NCBI RefSeq assembly: GCF_030269665.1
Contig: NZ_BSTS01000021.1
Span: 1-64,000 of the forward strand
DNA: 64,000 bases
Origin: Actinomycetospora sp. NBRC 106375
GTDB taxonomy: Bacteria > Actinomycetota > Actinomycetes > Mycobacteriales > Pseudonocardiaceae
Direction: 5' to 3'
Both the position numbers and the translations under genes were made by a program. The notes beneath the pieces are model-generated. The model had not been told where the DNA came from and made no database searches. It saw only the letters and a program-made list of their open reading frames with translations. How positions within the stretch are numbered: position 1 is the stretch's first letter; every line of letters begins with the position of its first letter. Positions 42,200 through 51,369 of the stretch are shown piece by piece.

Positions 42200-42242
42200 A
42201 TCTTGGGAGCAGCGCTTACCGCTCCCGCTTCCGGAGGACCTC

Positions 42243-42908
42243 GTGACCCTGTTCCGTCTCGACAGCAGCATCCGCACGGAGGGCTCGGTGAGCCGCGAGG
42301 TCGCCGACACCCTCGAGCGCGCCTACCTCGAGGCGCACCCGTCCGACACCGTCGTCCGCCGCGACCTGGCGACCGACCCCGTGCCCGCCGACGCCTGGCC
42401 GACCGCCGCGCTCGCCGGGTTCACGCCCGAGGACCAGCGCTCGCCCGAGCAGCGGGCGGCGGTCGGTCTCGCGGCCCGGCTGGCCGACGAGGTCGTCGAG
42501 GCCGACGCGGTGGTCGTCGCGACCCCGCTCTACAACTTCGGCGTCGCGCAGCAGCTCAAGATGTGGATCGACCTCATGATCACCGACCCGCGCTTCGCGC
42601 CGGGGACGTCGCCGCTGGCCGGCAAGCCCGTGACGCTGGTGATCGCCCGCGGCGGCGGGTACGGCGAGGGCACGCCCCGCGCCGGGTGGGACCACGCCAC
42701 CGGCTGGATCGTGCGGATCCTCGCCGACGTGTGGGGCGGCGACGTGACGCTCGTGGAGGCCGAGCTGACCCTGGCCGACACCGTGCCGGCGATGGCCGAA
42801 CTGCGGCCGCTGGCCGGCGAGATCCGCGCCCGGGCCCACCAGCTGGCGGGATCGGCGGGCGCGGACATGGCCCGCGCGGTGGTGGAGTCGCTGACGTCGG
42901 TGGCCTGA
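42243..42908 (+). CDS. azoR: FMN-dependent NADH-azoreductase-like flavoprotein, 221 aa
   Basis: Flavodoxin-like quinone/azo reductase: FRLDSSIRTEGSVSREVADT (phosphate loop), DAVVVATPLYNFGVAQQLKM (FMN contacts), LVIARGGGYGEGTP. GTG 42243 has GGAGG 7 bases upstream. It is divergent from a MarR regulator, typical for an electrophile- or quinone-induced reductase. It ends before a perfect bidirectional hairpin. Confidence 0.87.
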   Translation: MTLFRLDSSIRTEGSVSREVADTLERAYLEAHPSDTVVRRDLATDPVPADAWPTAALAGFTPEDQRSPEQRAAVGLAARLADEVVEADAVVVATPLYNFGVAQQLKMWIDLMITDPRFAPGTSPLAGKPVTLVIARGGGYGEGTPRAGWDHATGWIVRILADVWGGDVTLVEAELTLADTVPAMAELRPLAGEIRARAHQLAGSAGADMARAVVESLTSVA

Positions 42909-42921
42909 GCCCCAGCCAGAT

Positions 42922-42954
42922 CGAGGAGCCGTGTCCTCAGGACACGGCTCCTCG
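42922..42954. terminator. Bidirectional terminator between azoR and topA
   Basis: 15-bp perfect arms (CGAGGAGCCGTGTCC) around TCA between two convergent stops. Very stable hairpin. Confidence 0.85.
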
Positions 42955-42960
42955 TCGCGT

Positions 42961-45948
42961 CTAGCTGGTGGGCGTCCCGCGGCCGCCCTTCGAGCCGGTG
43001 CCGCTCTTGGCGGTGGTCTTCTTGGCCGTGCTCGTCTTCGCGGCCGTCGTCTTGGCCGGCGCCTTCTTCGCTCCGGCCTTCGTCGGCTTGGTGCCGTCCT
43101 TCGCGCGCTTCTCGGCCAGCAGCTCGGCCGCCCGCTCGTCGGTGAGGCCCTCGACCGCGTCGCCCTTGCGCAGCGAGGCGTTCACGCCCGCGCCGTCGGT
43201 GACGTACGGGCCGAAGCGCCCGTCCTTGACGACCATCGGGTTGCCCGACGCCGGGTCGGTGCCGAGCTCCTTGAGCGGCGGCTTCGCCGCGGCCCGCCCG
43301 CGCTGCTTGGGCTGGGCGTAGAGCTTCTGGGCCTCCTCGAGGGTCACCGTGAACAGCTTCTCCTCGCTGTCCAGCGACCGGGAGTCCTTGCCCTTCTTCA
43401 GGTAGGGCCCGTAGCGCCCGTTCTGCGCGGTGATCTCCTCGCCCGACTCGGGGTCGGTGCCGACCACCCGCGGCAGGCTCAGCAGCTTCAGCGCGTCGTC
43501 GAGGGTGATCTCGGCGAGCGTCATCGACGCGAACAGCGAGCCGGTGCGCGGCTTGGACTTGTCGCCCTCGGGCAGGACCTCGGTGACGTAGGGCCCGTAG
43601 CGGCCCTCCCTGGCGAGGATCTCGTGCCCCGACGCCGGGTCGGTGCCCAGCGAGCGCCCCTCCTGCGGGGTCGCGAAGAGCTCCTCGGCGTGCGCGAGGT
43701 CGAGCTCGTCGGGCGGGAGGTCCTCGGGCAGGTTCGCCCGCTGCGACTTCTCCTCGCCGTCCTCGGTGACGACCCGCTCGAGGTAGGGCCCGTAGCGCCC
43801 GACGCGCACGACGACGTCGCGGCCCTGGTCGTCGGCGAACATCCGCAGCGAGTTGACCTCGCGGGCGTCGATGCCCTCGAGCTTGTCGCCGACGAGCTTC
43901 TTCAGCCCGCCGAGGTTCGACATCGACGCCTCGACGCCGTCGCCGTGCGCGGCGCCGTTCGAGCCGTTCGAGCCGTTCGCGCCGGTCGATCCGTTGGCGC
44001 CGAAGTAGAAGTGCGACAGCCACGTCTCACGCTGCGCGTTGCCCGCGGCGATCGCGTCGAGCTCGTCCTCGAGCGCGGCGGTGAAGTCGTAGTCGACGAG
44101 GCGCCCGAAGTGCTGCTCCATCAGCCCGACCACCGCGAAGGCGATCCAGCTCGGGACCAGCGCGCTGCCCTTCTTCCAGACGTAGCCGCGTTCCTGGATC
44201 GTGTTGATGATCGACGCGTAGGTGGACGGGCGGCCGATGCCGCGCTCCTCCAGCGTCTTCACCAGGCTGGCCTCGGTGTAGCGCGCGGGCGGGTTGGTGC
44301 TGTGCCCCTCGGGGGTCAGCTCGTCCGCGGCGCACGCGTCGCCCTCGGCGAGGCGCGGCAGGCGGCGCTCGGCGTCGTCGGCCTCGCCGCCGGCCTCCTC
44401 GTCGACGGTCTCGACGTAGGCGCGCAGGAAGCCCGGGAACGTGATGGTGCGCCCGGACGCGGAGAAGGTGCACTCCTCGCCGGTGGCCGCCGTGCCCGTG
44501 ATCCGCACGCTCATCGTCGTGCCGCGCGCGTCGCGCATCTGGCTCGCGATCGTGCGCTGCCAGATCAGCTCGTAGACGCGGAACTCGTCACCGGAGAGCT
44601 CGTTCGCGACCTGGCCGGGGGTCCGGAACGTCTCCCCCGCCGGGCGGATCGCCTCGTGGGCCTCCTGCGCGTTCTTGACCTTGCGCGTGTACTGGCGCGG
44701 CTTCTCCGCGACGTTCTCGTCGCCGTAGAGGTCGCGGGCCTGGTTGCGCGCGGCGTTGATCGCGGTCTCCGACAGCGTCGTGGAGTCCGTGCGCATGTAG
44801 GTGATGTAGCCGTTCTCGTACAGGCGCTGCGCGGTGCGCATCGTCCGCTCGGCCGAGAACCGCAGCTTGCGGCCGCCCTCCTGCTGGAGGGTGGAGGTCA
44901 TGAACGGCGCGTAGGGCTTGCGCGTGTACGGCTTCTCCTCGACCGAGGAGACCGTGTAGTCGCGGTCGGCGAGGGCCTCGGCCAGGCGCCGGGCGTCGCC
45001 CTCGTCGAGGCGCCGGACGTCCTGGGTCTTGAGCTGACCGAGCGAGTCGAAGTCGCGGCCGGTGGCCACGCGGGCGCCGTCGACGGCCGTCAGGGACGCC
45101 TTGAAGCTGCGCGGGGCCTGATCGTCCTTGGACTCCGTGGCACGCAGCTGCGCGTCGATGCCCCAGTAACCCGCGGACACGAACGCCATCCGCTCGCGCT
45201 CGCGCTCGACGATCACGCGGGTCGCCACCGACTGCACCCGGCCCGCCGAGAGCTTCGGCATGACCTTCTTCCACAGCACGGGGCTGACCTCGTAGCCGTA
45301 GAGCCGGTCGAGGATGCGCCGGGTCTCCTGCGCGTCGACGAGGTCCTTGTCGAGCTCGCGGGGGTTCGCGGCGGCGGCCTGGATGGCCGACTCGGTGATC
45401 TCGTGGAACACCATGCGGCGGACCGGGACCTTCGGCTTGAGGGTCTCGAGCAGGTGCCAGGCGATGGCCTCGCCCTCGCGGTCGCCGTCCGTCGCGAGGT
45501 AGAGCTCGTCGACCTCCTTGAGGGCGTCCTTGAGCTCGGTGACCGTCGACTTCTTGTCCGGCGTGACGATGTAGAGCGGCTCGAAGTCGTTGTCGACGTC
45601 GACGCCCAGGCGGGCCCAGGACTCGCCCTTGTACTTGGCAGGGACGTCGGCGGCGCCGCGCGGGAGGTCGCGGATGTGGCCGCGGCTGGACTCGACGATG
45701 TAGCGCGAGCCCAGGTAGTCGGCGATCTTGCGGGCCTTCGCCGGCGACTCGACGATCACGAGCCGGCGGCCGCCGTCACCGGCCGGGGTGGCGCCGCCGT
45801 TGCCGGTCTTCTTGCCGCCACCGGACGACTTGGCTCCGGACTTCGCGCGCGTGCCGGACCGCCCCGCGGACCCGTTCTCGGTGGGGGTCGCGGTGTCGGT
45901 GGTCGCGCTGCGTGCCGTCGTCGAGCCCTTCGTCGATGCCACGGGCAT
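42961..45948 (-). CDS. topA: DNA topoisomerase I, 995 aa
   Basis: Relaxes negative supercoils. TOPRIM domain: LVIVESPAKARKIADYLG and ATDGDREGEAIAWHL. The active-site Tyr is in GYITYMRTDSTTLSE. Repeated C-terminal modules (FGPYV/RYGPYL units, e.g. VGRYGPYLERVVTEDG) replace the zinc fingers of E. coli. The Lys/Ala-rich tail (KKAPAKTTAAKTSTAKKTTA) is actinobacterial. ATG 45948 is chosen; GTG 45942 is possible. Length agrees with homologues. Confidence 0.95.
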   Translation of the reverse strand: MPVASTKGSTTARSATTDTATPTENGSAGRSGTRAKSGAKSSGGGKKTGNGGATPAGDGGRRLVIVESPAKARKIADYLGSRYIVESSRGHIRDLPRGAADVPAKYKGESWARLGVDVDNDFEPLYIVTPDKKSTVTELKDALKEVDELYLATDGDREGEAIAWHLLETLKPKVPVRRMVFHEITESAIQAAAANPRELDKDLVDAQETRRILDRLYGYEVSPVLWKKVMPKLSAGRVQSVATRVIVERERERMAFVSAGYWGIDAQLRATESKDDQAPRSFKASLTAVDGARVATGRDFDSLGQLKTQDVRRLDEGDARRLAEALADRDYTVSSVEEKPYTRKPYAPFMTSTLQQEGGRKLRFSAERTMRTAQRLYENGYITYMRTDSTTLSETAINAARNQARDLYGDENVAEKPRQYTRKVKNAQEAHEAIRPAGETFRTPGQVANELSGDEFRVYELIWQRTIASQMRDARGTTMSVRITGTAATGEECTFSASGRTITFPGFLRAYVETVDEEAGGEADDAERRLPRLAEGDACAADELTPEGHSTNPPARYTEASLVKTLEERGIGRPSTYASIINTIQERGYVWKKGSALVPSWIAFAVVGLMEQHFGRLVDYDFTAALEDELDAIAAGNAQRETWLSHFYFGANGSTGANGSNGSNGAAHGDGVEASMSNLGGLKKLVGDKLEGIDAREVNSLRMFADDQGRDVVVRVGRYGPYLERVVTEDGEEKSQRANLPEDLPPDELDLAHAEELFATPQEGRSLGTDPASGHEILAREGRYGPYVTEVLPEGDKSKPRTGSLFASMTLAEITLDDALKLLSLPRVVGTDPESGEEITAQNGRYGPYLKKGKDSRSLDSEEKLFTVTLEEAQKLYAQPKQRGRAAAKPPLKELGTDPASGNPMVVKDGRFGPYVTDGAGVNASLRKGDAVEGLTDERAAELLAEKRAKDGTKPTKAGAKKAPAKTTAAKTSTAKKTTAKSGTGSKGGRGTPTS

Positions 45949-46163
45949 GCCTCGTCTCGTCGTACAGGTGGCGGGTCGCCACTGGCGCCAGTGTGCCTCA
46001 CGGTGGTCGTCGCGCCAGGCGCGACCGGTCGTTTCCCCGCGGCACACGGGTGGGGACCACGCTTCTCGAACCCCCGTCGGCGCCGCGTGGGAGGCCCGAT
46101 CGGTGCTGGACATCGGGCCGTTCGGGCGCCTCCCGGCACGGTAGCGACGGGGTGTCGGCGGGC

Positions 46164-47066
46164 TCACACCGGCCAGACGCCGTCGGCCGGCCGCTCGGGC
46201 GGACGCCCGACCAGCTCACCCAGTCGGCCCTGCCGCCGCGCCCCGACGATACGCAGCGCCGGTGTGCGGCCGTGCCGGACGAGCCGCGCGCCGAGCCCCA
46301 GATGGCGACTCGCTGTGAGCAAGCGGTCGTCGAGCGTGCGCGCCTCGGGGTCGAGGCCGAGCGTGTAGCCCCGCCCCGCGTGCGCTCCCGCGGCGAGCAC
46401 CCAGAGCCGCAACCGTGGTCCGTCCAGCTCGAACCCCGACGGCACCGTCTTCATTCCGGCCCCGCCCGTCCACGCCCGCGCCAGGTCCGCGAGATCGGTG
46501 CGGAAGGCCGTGCTGACCCGGTGCCGCCCGTCCTCGGCGCGCCCCACCTCCGCCGGCACCCCCCGCGCCCGCAGCGCGCAACACACGGCCTCCGCCCGCC
46601 ACCGGCTGACCGGGTCCTCGGGGTGGGATGTGCACACGGCTGTGCGAGCAATGCGGCTTTCCTGGCGTCCCACGCCAGGATCGCCACACGCTCGCTCGCG
46701 CGACACGCCGTCCTGACGGTGCGCGCCGAGCCGGGCCGCGATCTCGTCGGGGTCGAGGTCGAGGAACGCGAGCTCCTCGGGATCGAGCGCGGGCGCGTCG
46801 TCGACCGGGGTCTCGTCCATCTCGGGGCCCTCGAGGTCCGCGACGCCGTCGTCCGCGCCGTCGACGCCGTCGCCCTCCGACCCCTCCTCCGGCTCCTGCT
46901 CCGGCTCGTCCTCCGGCTCGGGCGGCGGCGGGCCCAGCACGATCGTCAGACGCGCCGCGCGGCCGCGGCCGAACAGTTCCGCGCGCCCGGGCCCGCAGAG
47001 CAGGCCCTCGAGGTCGCCCAGGCCGCGCGGACGGGCGTCCGCCGACCAGAACGACAGCTGCCCCAC
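46164..47066 (-). CDS. Conserved protein upstream of topA (Rv3647c-like), 300 aa
   Basis: GTG 47066 gives a start VGQLSFWSADARPRGLGDLE. An acidic Glu/Asp-rich segment (residues 45-105) follows, then VSRWRAEAVCCALRARGVPA, VSTAFRTDLADLARAWTGG and AGRGYTLGLDPEARTLDDRL. The same arrangement next to topA occurs in mycobacteria (Rv3647c). Its role is unknown. It could take part in replication or supercoiling because of the conserved linkage. The acidic region varies among species. Confidence 0.65.
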   Translation of the reverse strand: MGQLSFWSADARPRGLGDLEGLLCGPGRAELFGRGRAARLTIVLGPPPPEPEDEPEQEPEEGSEGDGVDGADDGVADLEGPEMDETPVDDAPALDPEELAFLDLDPDEIAARLGAHRQDGVSRERACGDPGVGRQESRIARTAVCTSHPEDPVSRWRAEAVCCALRARGVPAEVGRAEDGRHRVSTAFRTDLADLARAWTGGAGMKTVPSGFELDGPRLRLWVLAAGAHAGRGYTLGLDPEARTLDDRLLTASRHLGLGARLVRHGRTPALRIVGARRQGRLGELVGRPPERPADGVWPV

Positions 47067-47119
47067 ACCCGCGGAGCCTAGAACATGCGTTCGAACAGAC
47101 GAGGGACCCGACACGGGTC

Positions 47120-47974
47120 TCAGACGGTCTGCAGGCCCACCACGCGCAGGAGGTCGAGCAGCTCGGCGTCGCGCGACCCGGGCACCGCGGAGTACACGAC
47201 GAGGCGCTGATCGTCGCCGGGGACCTCGAGCGAGTCGCAGTCGAGGGTGAGACGCCCGATCCCGGGGACCTCGAAGGTCTTGCGGTCGACGCGGCGGTCC
47301 TCCACGGGCCGCTGCGCCCACAGCTCGGCGAAGATCGGGCTGGTCCGGTTCAGCTCGTCGACCATCGCCCGCAGCACCGCGTCGTCGGGGTAGCGGCCCA
47401 GCGCGGCCCGCGCCCGCGCGACGGCCGCGCGATCGAGACCCTCGCGGCTGCCGTCCTCCTCGACGACGAGCGCGTGGCCCTCGCGCCCGCGGGGCCCGAG
47501 GCGCATCCACAGGAGGTTGCGCTGGTCCCGCGGGAGGGCCGAGAGGTCGCCGAACAACGCGTCCAGCAGCGGGTTCCAGGCCAGCAGCGTGCTGCGGGCG
47601 TCGACCAGCATCGCCGGCAGGTCGTGCATGCGGTCGAGCAGGCGCAGCACGCTCGGGCGCACGAGGTCGACGACCTGTCCGGACCCCGGCGCCTCGACGC
47701 CGGCGAGGTCGAAGAGGTGGCGGGTCTCGGGGGTCGAGAGGCGCAGGGCGCGGGCGAGCGCGCCGAGCACCGACGAGGACGGGTGCGGCCCGCGGCCCTG
47801 CTCGAGGCGCACGACGTAGTCGACCGACACCCCGGCCAGCGCCGCGACCTCCTCGCGCCGCAACCCCGGCGTGCGCCGGCGCGGCCCGGCGGGCAGGCCG
47901 GCGTCGGCGGGGGTCACGCGCTCGCGCCACTGCCGCAGCGCGGCCGCCAGCTCGGCGCTGTCACCGCGGCTCAT
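47120..47974 (-). CDS. XRE-family regulator with MmyB-like ligand domain, 284 aa
   Basis: HTH at residues 8-75: ALRQWRERVTPADAGLPAGP, LRREEVAALAGVSVDYVVRL, EQGRGPHPSSSVLGALARAL. The rest (about 105-280) is the PAS-like MmyB domain with LLDRMHDLPAMLVDARSTLL and AWNPLLDALFGDLSALP. It is divergent from an SDR gene 100 bases away, which is the normal target of this family. Confidence 0.85.
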   Translation of the reverse strand: MSRGDSAELAAALRQWRERVTPADAGLPAGPRRRTPGLRREEVAALAGVSVDYVVRLEQGRGPHPSSSVLGALARALRLSTPETRHLFDLAGVEAPGSGQVVDLVRPSVLRLLDRMHDLPAMLVDARSTLLAWNPLLDALFGDLSALPRDQRNLLWMRLGPRGREGHALVVEEDGSREGLDRAAVARARAALGRYPDDAVLRAMVDELNRTSPIFAELWAQRPVEDRRVDRKTFEVPGIGRLTLDCDSLEVPGDDQRLVVYSAVPGSRDAELLDLLRVVGLQTV

Positions 47975-48074
47975 GGCTCCAGGATGCCCCGCTCCCGCTC
48001 GCCCAGCCTGGTACCGCGGGTCCCCGGGTGCGAGGTCCCTGGCCGACGATCACCGCCCGGCGCATCGTGGGTCC

Positions 48075-48773
48075 ATGAGCACAGCACTGATCACCGGAGC
48101 CTCCCGCGGGCTGGGGCTCGAGGCCGCCCGCCGGCTGGCGGAGCAGGGCTGGACGGTCCTCGCCGGCGCCCGCGAGCCCGCCCCGCTCGCCGCGGAACTC
48201 GCCGACTCCGGCCTCGACATCCGCCCGCTCACCCTCGACGTCACCGATGGCGCGTCGGTCGCCGCGGCGGCCAAGGAGGTGCAGGACGCCGTCGGGGCGA
48301 TCGACGTCCTCGTGAACAACGCCGGCATCGCCGGGGCCGAGCGGGAGATCGCTCCGGCCGACACGACGGCCGAGGACCTGCGCGCCGTCTTCGAGACGAA
48401 CGTGTTCGGGGTCGTGCGCGTCACCCACGCGTTCCTGCCGCTGCTGCAGCGGGGCGAGCACCCGCGGCTGGTGATGGTGTCGTCGAGCCTCGGCTCGCTG
48501 ACCGACATGCACGCCGGGCGGTGGGAGCGCTACCCCCACCTCGCCTACCCGTCGTCGAAGGCGGCGCTGAACATGATCTCGGTGCTGTACGCGAAGACGC
48601 TCGCCGACGTCGTCGTCACCGTCGTGAACCCGGGATGGACCGCGACGAACCTCAACGCCTTCGCGGGCTCCCAGACCCTCACCGAGGGCACCGACGCCAT
48701 CGTCGCGGCCGTCAACGACACCGAGGGCGGCACGGGGCGCTTCCTCGACCGCAACGGCGAGCTCCCGTGGTGA
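48075..48773 (+). CDS. Short-chain dehydrogenase, 232 aa
   Basis: NAD(P) motif ITGASRGLGLEAAR, NNAG at VLVNNAGIAG and the catalytic Tyr-x3-Lys in LAYPSSKAALNM with Ser upstream (VMVSSSLGSL). ATG 48075 is well placed. Divergent MmyB-type regulator likely controls it. The substrate is unknown. Confidence 0.87.
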   Translation: MSTALITGASRGLGLEAARRLAEQGWTVLAGAREPAPLAAELADSGLDIRPLTLDVTDGASVAAAAKEVQDAVGAIDVLVNNAGIAGAEREIAPADTTAEDLRAVFETNVFGVVRVTHAFLPLLQRGEHPRLVMVSSSLGSLTDMHAGRWERYPHLAYPSSKAALNMISVLYAKTLADVVVTVVNPGWTATNLNAFAGSQTLTEGTDAIVAAVNDTEGGTGRFLDRNGELPW

Positions 48774-48789
48774 GCCACCCCTGAGACGC

Positions 48790-48827
48790 GCGAAGGGCCC
48801 CTCCGGTCGATCGGAAGGGCCCTTCGC
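48790..48827. terminator. Hairpin between SDR gene and hppA
   Basis: Arms GCGAAGGGCCC and GGGCCCTTCGC (11 bp) enclose a 16-base loop that itself has CCG/CGG pairing. Convergent stops flank it. Confidence 0.8.
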
Positions 48828-48842
48828 CGTCGTACGTGCCCG

Positions 48843-51161
48843 TCAGGCCTGGGCGGCCGCCGGGGCGTCCTGGTTGGAGTCTGCGATCGCGGTCGAGCGG
48901 CGCTTCGACACGTAGATCGCGACGATGATGCCGATCAGCGCGACCACGGCGATGACGATGCGGACCGCCGGGTTGGCGTCCACACCGACCGACAGGGCCA
49001 CAACGGCCGGGGCGATCAGCACCGAGACCAGGTTCATGACCTTGATCAGCGGGTTGATCGACGGGCCGGCGGTGTCCTTGAACGGGTCACCGACGGTGTC
49101 GCCGATGATCGTCGCCTCGTGGGCGTCGGAGCCCTTGCCGCCGTGGTTGCCGTCCTCGACGAGCTTCTTGGCGTTGTCCCAGGCGCCGCCCGAGTTGGCC
49201 AGGAAGATCGCCATCAGGGTGCCGGCGGCGATGGCGCCGGCGAGGTAGCCCGCGAGGGGCCCGACACCGAGACCGAAGCCGACCGTGATCGGGGCGAGGA
49301 TCGCCAGCAGGCCCGGCGTCGCGAGCTCGCGCAGCGCGTCGCGGGTGCAGAGGTCGACGACCTTGCCGTACTCCGGCCGCCCGACACCGTCGCCGCCGCG
49401 GTACTCCATGATCCCGGGGATCGAGGCGAACTGGCGCCGCACCTCGAACACCACCGCGCCGGCTGCGCGGGACACGGCGTTGACCGCGAGGCCCGCGAAC
49501 AGGAAGACGACCGCCGCACCGATGACCACGCCGACCAGCAGGTTCGGGGCGGTCACGTTGTAGATGTCGCCGATCGTCTGGCCCGCCTCGCGGTAGGCCA
49601 GGGTGATCGCGTCGTTGTACGAGCCGAACAGCGCCGTGGCGGCGAGGACGGCCGTGGCGATCGCGATGCCCTTGGTGATCGCCTTCGTGGTGTTCCCGAC
49701 GGCGTCGAGCTCGGTGAGGATGTCCGCGCCGGCGCCCTCGACGTCGCCGGACATCTCGGCGATGCCCTGCGCGTTGTCCGAGACCGGGCCGAAGGTGTCC
49801 ATGGCCACGATGACGCCGACCGTGGTCAGCAGGCCGGTGCCGGCGAGGGCCACGGCGAACAGCGCGACGAACACGGAGCCGGACAGCAGGAACGCGCCGT
49901 AGACGGCCGCGCCGATGACGATCGCGGTGTAGACGGCGGACTCGAAGCCGACCGAGATGCCGGCGAGGATGACCGTCGCGGCACCGGTGAGCGAGCTGGT
50001 GCCGACGTCCTTGACGGGCTTGTCCTCGGTGCCGGTGTAGTAGCCGGTCAGCGACAGGATGACGATCGCGAGGACGATGCCGATGATCACGGCGACGAAC
50101 GCGATGATCTGCGGGTTGCCGGCGGCGGCGAGGTCGCCGATGCGCGCGGCGTCGACGCCGGGCAGCTCGGCGAAGCTCGACGGCAGGTAGGTGAACGCCG
50201 CGATCGAGCACAGGATGATCGAGATGACCGCGGACACGTAGAAGCTGCGGTTGATGGCCCGCAGCGCGTTCTCGCCCTCGCGGGTCCGCGTGATGAACAC
50301 GCCGACGATCGCGGTGAGGACACCGATCGCCGGGATGATCAGCGGGTAGGTCAGACCGAGGGTGCCGAACGCCACCGAGCCCAGGATCAGCGCGGCGACC
50401 AGGGTCACGGCGTAGGACTCGAACAGGTCCGCGGCCATTCCGGCGCAGTCACCGACGTTGTCGCCCACGTTGTCCGCGATGGTCGCGGCGTTGCGGGGGT
50501 CGTCCTCGGGGATGTTCTGCTCGACCTTGCCGACGAGGTCGGCGCCGACGTCCGCGGCCTTGGTGAAGATGCCACCGCCGACACGCATGAACATGGCGAG
50601 CAGGGCGGCGCCGAGGCCGAAGCCCTCGAGGACGCGCGGGGCCTCCTCGACGAAGATCAGCACGACGATCGCGGCACCGAAGAGGCCGAGGCCGACGGTG
50701 GCCATGCCGACCACGCCGCCGGTGCGGAACGCGATCCTCGCGCCCTTGTCGCGCCCGCCCGGCTCGTTGGCCGCCGCGGCGACGCGGATGTTCGCCTTCG
50801 TCGCGAGGTTCATCCCCAGCGCGCCGATGGCCATCGAGAACAGCGCGCCCACCACGAAGGCCACCGAGCGGCCGATGAGCTCGCCCGTGCTCGACGCGGG
50901 CAGGGCGAACAGCACCAGGAAGACCACGACGATGAACGGCGCGAGCGTCTTGAACTGGCGGGTGAGGAACGCGTTCGCGCCCTCCTGCACCGCGCGGCCG
51001 ATGTCACGCATGCCCTGCGTGCCCTCGTCGGCGGCGAGCACCTGCTTGCGCAGCACGAAGCCGATGGCGAGCGCGATGACGGCCACGACTGCCACCACGA
51101 CCACCACGATGTTGTCGCCGGCGGAGAACGAGATCCCCGCGGCGAGGACGGACGCTTGCAT
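48843..51161 (-). CDS. hppA: Membrane H+-translocating pyrophosphatase, 772 aa
   Basis: Uses pyrophosphate hydrolysis to pump protons. About 16 helices. Catalytic loops DVGADLVGKVEQNIPEDDPR, then ADNVGDNVGDCAGMAADLFE, and the C-terminal HEATIIGDTVGDPFKDTAGP. GNTTKAITKG carries Lys where K+-dependent enzymes have Ala, so this is the K+-independent class. ATG 51161 has GGGAGG 4 bases upstream. The short tail SDQNAPAAA-type end is unremarkable. Confidence 0.95.
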   Translation of the reverse strand: MQASVLAAGISFSAGDNIVVVVVAVVAVIALAIGFVLRKQVLAADEGTQGMRDIGRAVQEGANAFLTRQFKTLAPFIVVVFLVLFALPASSTGELIGRSVAFVVGALFSMAIGALGMNLATKANIRVAAAANEPGGRDKGARIAFRTGGVVGMATVGLGLFGAAIVVLIFVEEAPRVLEGFGLGAALLAMFMRVGGGIFTKAADVGADLVGKVEQNIPEDDPRNAATIADNVGDNVGDCAGMAADLFESYAVTLVAALILGSVAFGTLGLTYPLIIPAIGVLTAIVGVFITRTREGENALRAINRSFYVSAVISIILCSIAAFTYLPSSFAELPGVDAARIGDLAAAGNPQIIAFVAVIIGIVLAIVILSLTGYYTGTEDKPVKDVGTSSLTGAATVILAGISVGFESAVYTAIVIGAAVYGAFLLSGSVFVALFAVALAGTGLLTTVGVIVAMDTFGPVSDNAQGIAEMSGDVEGAGADILTELDAVGNTTKAITKGIAIATAVLAATALFGSYNDAITLAYREAGQTIGDIYNVTAPNLLVGVVIGAAVVFLFAGLAVNAVSRAAGAVVFEVRRQFASIPGIMEYRGGDGVGRPEYGKVVDLCTRDALRELATPGLLAILAPITVGFGLGVGPLAGYLAGAIAAGTLMAIFLANSGGAWDNAKKLVEDGNHGGKGSDAHEATIIGDTVGDPFKDTAGPSINPLIKVMNLVSVLIAPAVVALSVGVDANPAVRIVIAVVALIGIIVAIYVSKRRSTAIADSNQDAPAAAQA

Positions 51162-51369
51162 CCAGCCTCCCGGTTGGCACATCTGCTCGACGCGCCCGGC
51201 CCGGCCTCGCGGCGACCTCGGCGCGTGATGAATCAGCCACCGCCCCGACACGCCGGGTGGTGGACAGGTGCCGCAGTGTAGGAGGTGGGAGTCACCCGGT
51301 CGCACGGCAGTTCCCCCGAGCGCTGTGAGGTGTACGTCTTTCTCGAACGAGAGTGCTAGGGGAGGGCCT

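Noticed and set aside
42931-46368. A 1145-residue plus-strand frame
   Set aside because: It is antisense to topA, whose TOPRIM and active-site motifs are unmistakable; long antisense frames are common at this GC content.
46164-47930. A 588-residue minus-strand frame
   Set aside because: Its N-terminal 280 residues are a shadow of the XRE/MmyB gene in another frame; only the part from GTG 47066 fits the Rv3647c-like protein.
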